A DNA stretch of 64,000 nucleotides from Taxillus chinensis (lineage: Eukaryota; Streptophyta; Magnoliopsida; Santalales; Loranthaceae). The translations under genes and the position numbers were made by a program. The stretch is taken from NCBI GenBank assembly GCA_023512835.1, contig CM042091.1:25394995-25458994 (forward strand). The letters are read 5' to 3'. Every line of letters starts with the position of its first letter. The first letter of the stretch is position 1. Shown piece by piece: positions 63,967 through 64,000 of the stretch. The notes under the pieces were generated by a model that made no database searches, was not told the origin of the DNA, and worked only from the letters and a program-made list of their open reading frames with translations.

Positions 63967-64000
63967 TGTTATCACTGAATTTCGTCCGGGGAAAAACCCA
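63967..64000 (-). repeat. Element K 5' LTR, last 34 bases
   Basis: The minus strand ends CCCCGGACGAAATTCAGTGATAACA, close to the corresponding end of solo LTR I. The rest lies beyond the window. Confidence 0.7.

Larger units (their letters stand above)
58348..64000 (-). mobile_element. Element K: Ogre/Tat-type Ty3 element, 5' part, minus strand, containing J
   Basis: Reading leftward: LTR end (64000-63967), PBS (63964-63947), untranslated leader, gag start at 62860, gag interrupted by J, gag end truncated by H at 58348. Gag motifs and PBS type place it in the Tat/Ogre branch of Ty3. Pol lies outside the window or is lost. Confidence 0.82.

Overview
The window is repeat-dense plant nuclear DNA. 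I see no host gene, rRNA or tRNA. Nearly all of it is LTR retrotransposon sequence nested several layers deep, as in heterochromatin of a large angiosperm (probably eudicot) genome. The evidence is: Copia and Ty3 polyproteins of plant lineages, initiator-Met-tRNA primer sites, 5-base target-site duplications (TSDs), and a plant-type added ORF. The species cannot be named from this.

Layout. Element A (1-44688, + strand) is a Copia element of the Maximus/SIRE kind and is the outer shell. Inside it lie four insertions. D (1028-2988) is a solo Ty3 LTR in gag. B (5928-14628) is a complete two-LTR Ty3 chromovirus of Tekay type. C (14745-16561) is an inverted solo LTR in the integrase region. E (18758-38720) is a second Copia element of A's own family, inserted in reverse transcriptase. 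E in turn contains F (25265-35256), a complete Ty3 chromovirus on the minus strand. A resumes at 38721 with RNase H, its added ORF and a truncated 3' LTR ending near 44688. Next comes H (44689-58347), a decayed related Copia element. Its integrase holds I (46696-49786), a solo Ogre/Tat-type LTR, and the I/H junction is amplified in a tandem array of four 889-base units (49301-52855). H's 3' LTR abuts K (58348-64000, minus), an Ogre/Tat-type Ty3 element whose gag is split by J (59047-62457), a solo Tekay-like LTR.

The most interesting feature is the extra gene between RNase H and the 3' LTR in both A and E, about 980-1000 codons. It has an N-terminal domain resembling the 'putative plant transposon protein' family, a coiled coil, a basic/acidic stretch that could be a nuclear localisation signal, and a C-terminal Ulp1/C48 SUMO-protease-like domain. 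The protease domain keeps its His-Asp-Gln-Cys residues at the spacing of yeast Ulp1. The gene has its own TATA box and CT-rich leader, conserved in both copies. This suggests a retrotransposon that carries a SUMO-protease-like gene as an independent transcription unit.

How the parts work together: each intact element would supply Gag, protease, integrase, RT and RNase H in cis. Almost every copy here is broken by stops, frameshifts or deletions, so past movement of E (a Gag-RNase H fusion with no protease, integrase or RT polymerase) must have relied on trans help. All lineage and domain names come from motif recognition by eye, not from a search.
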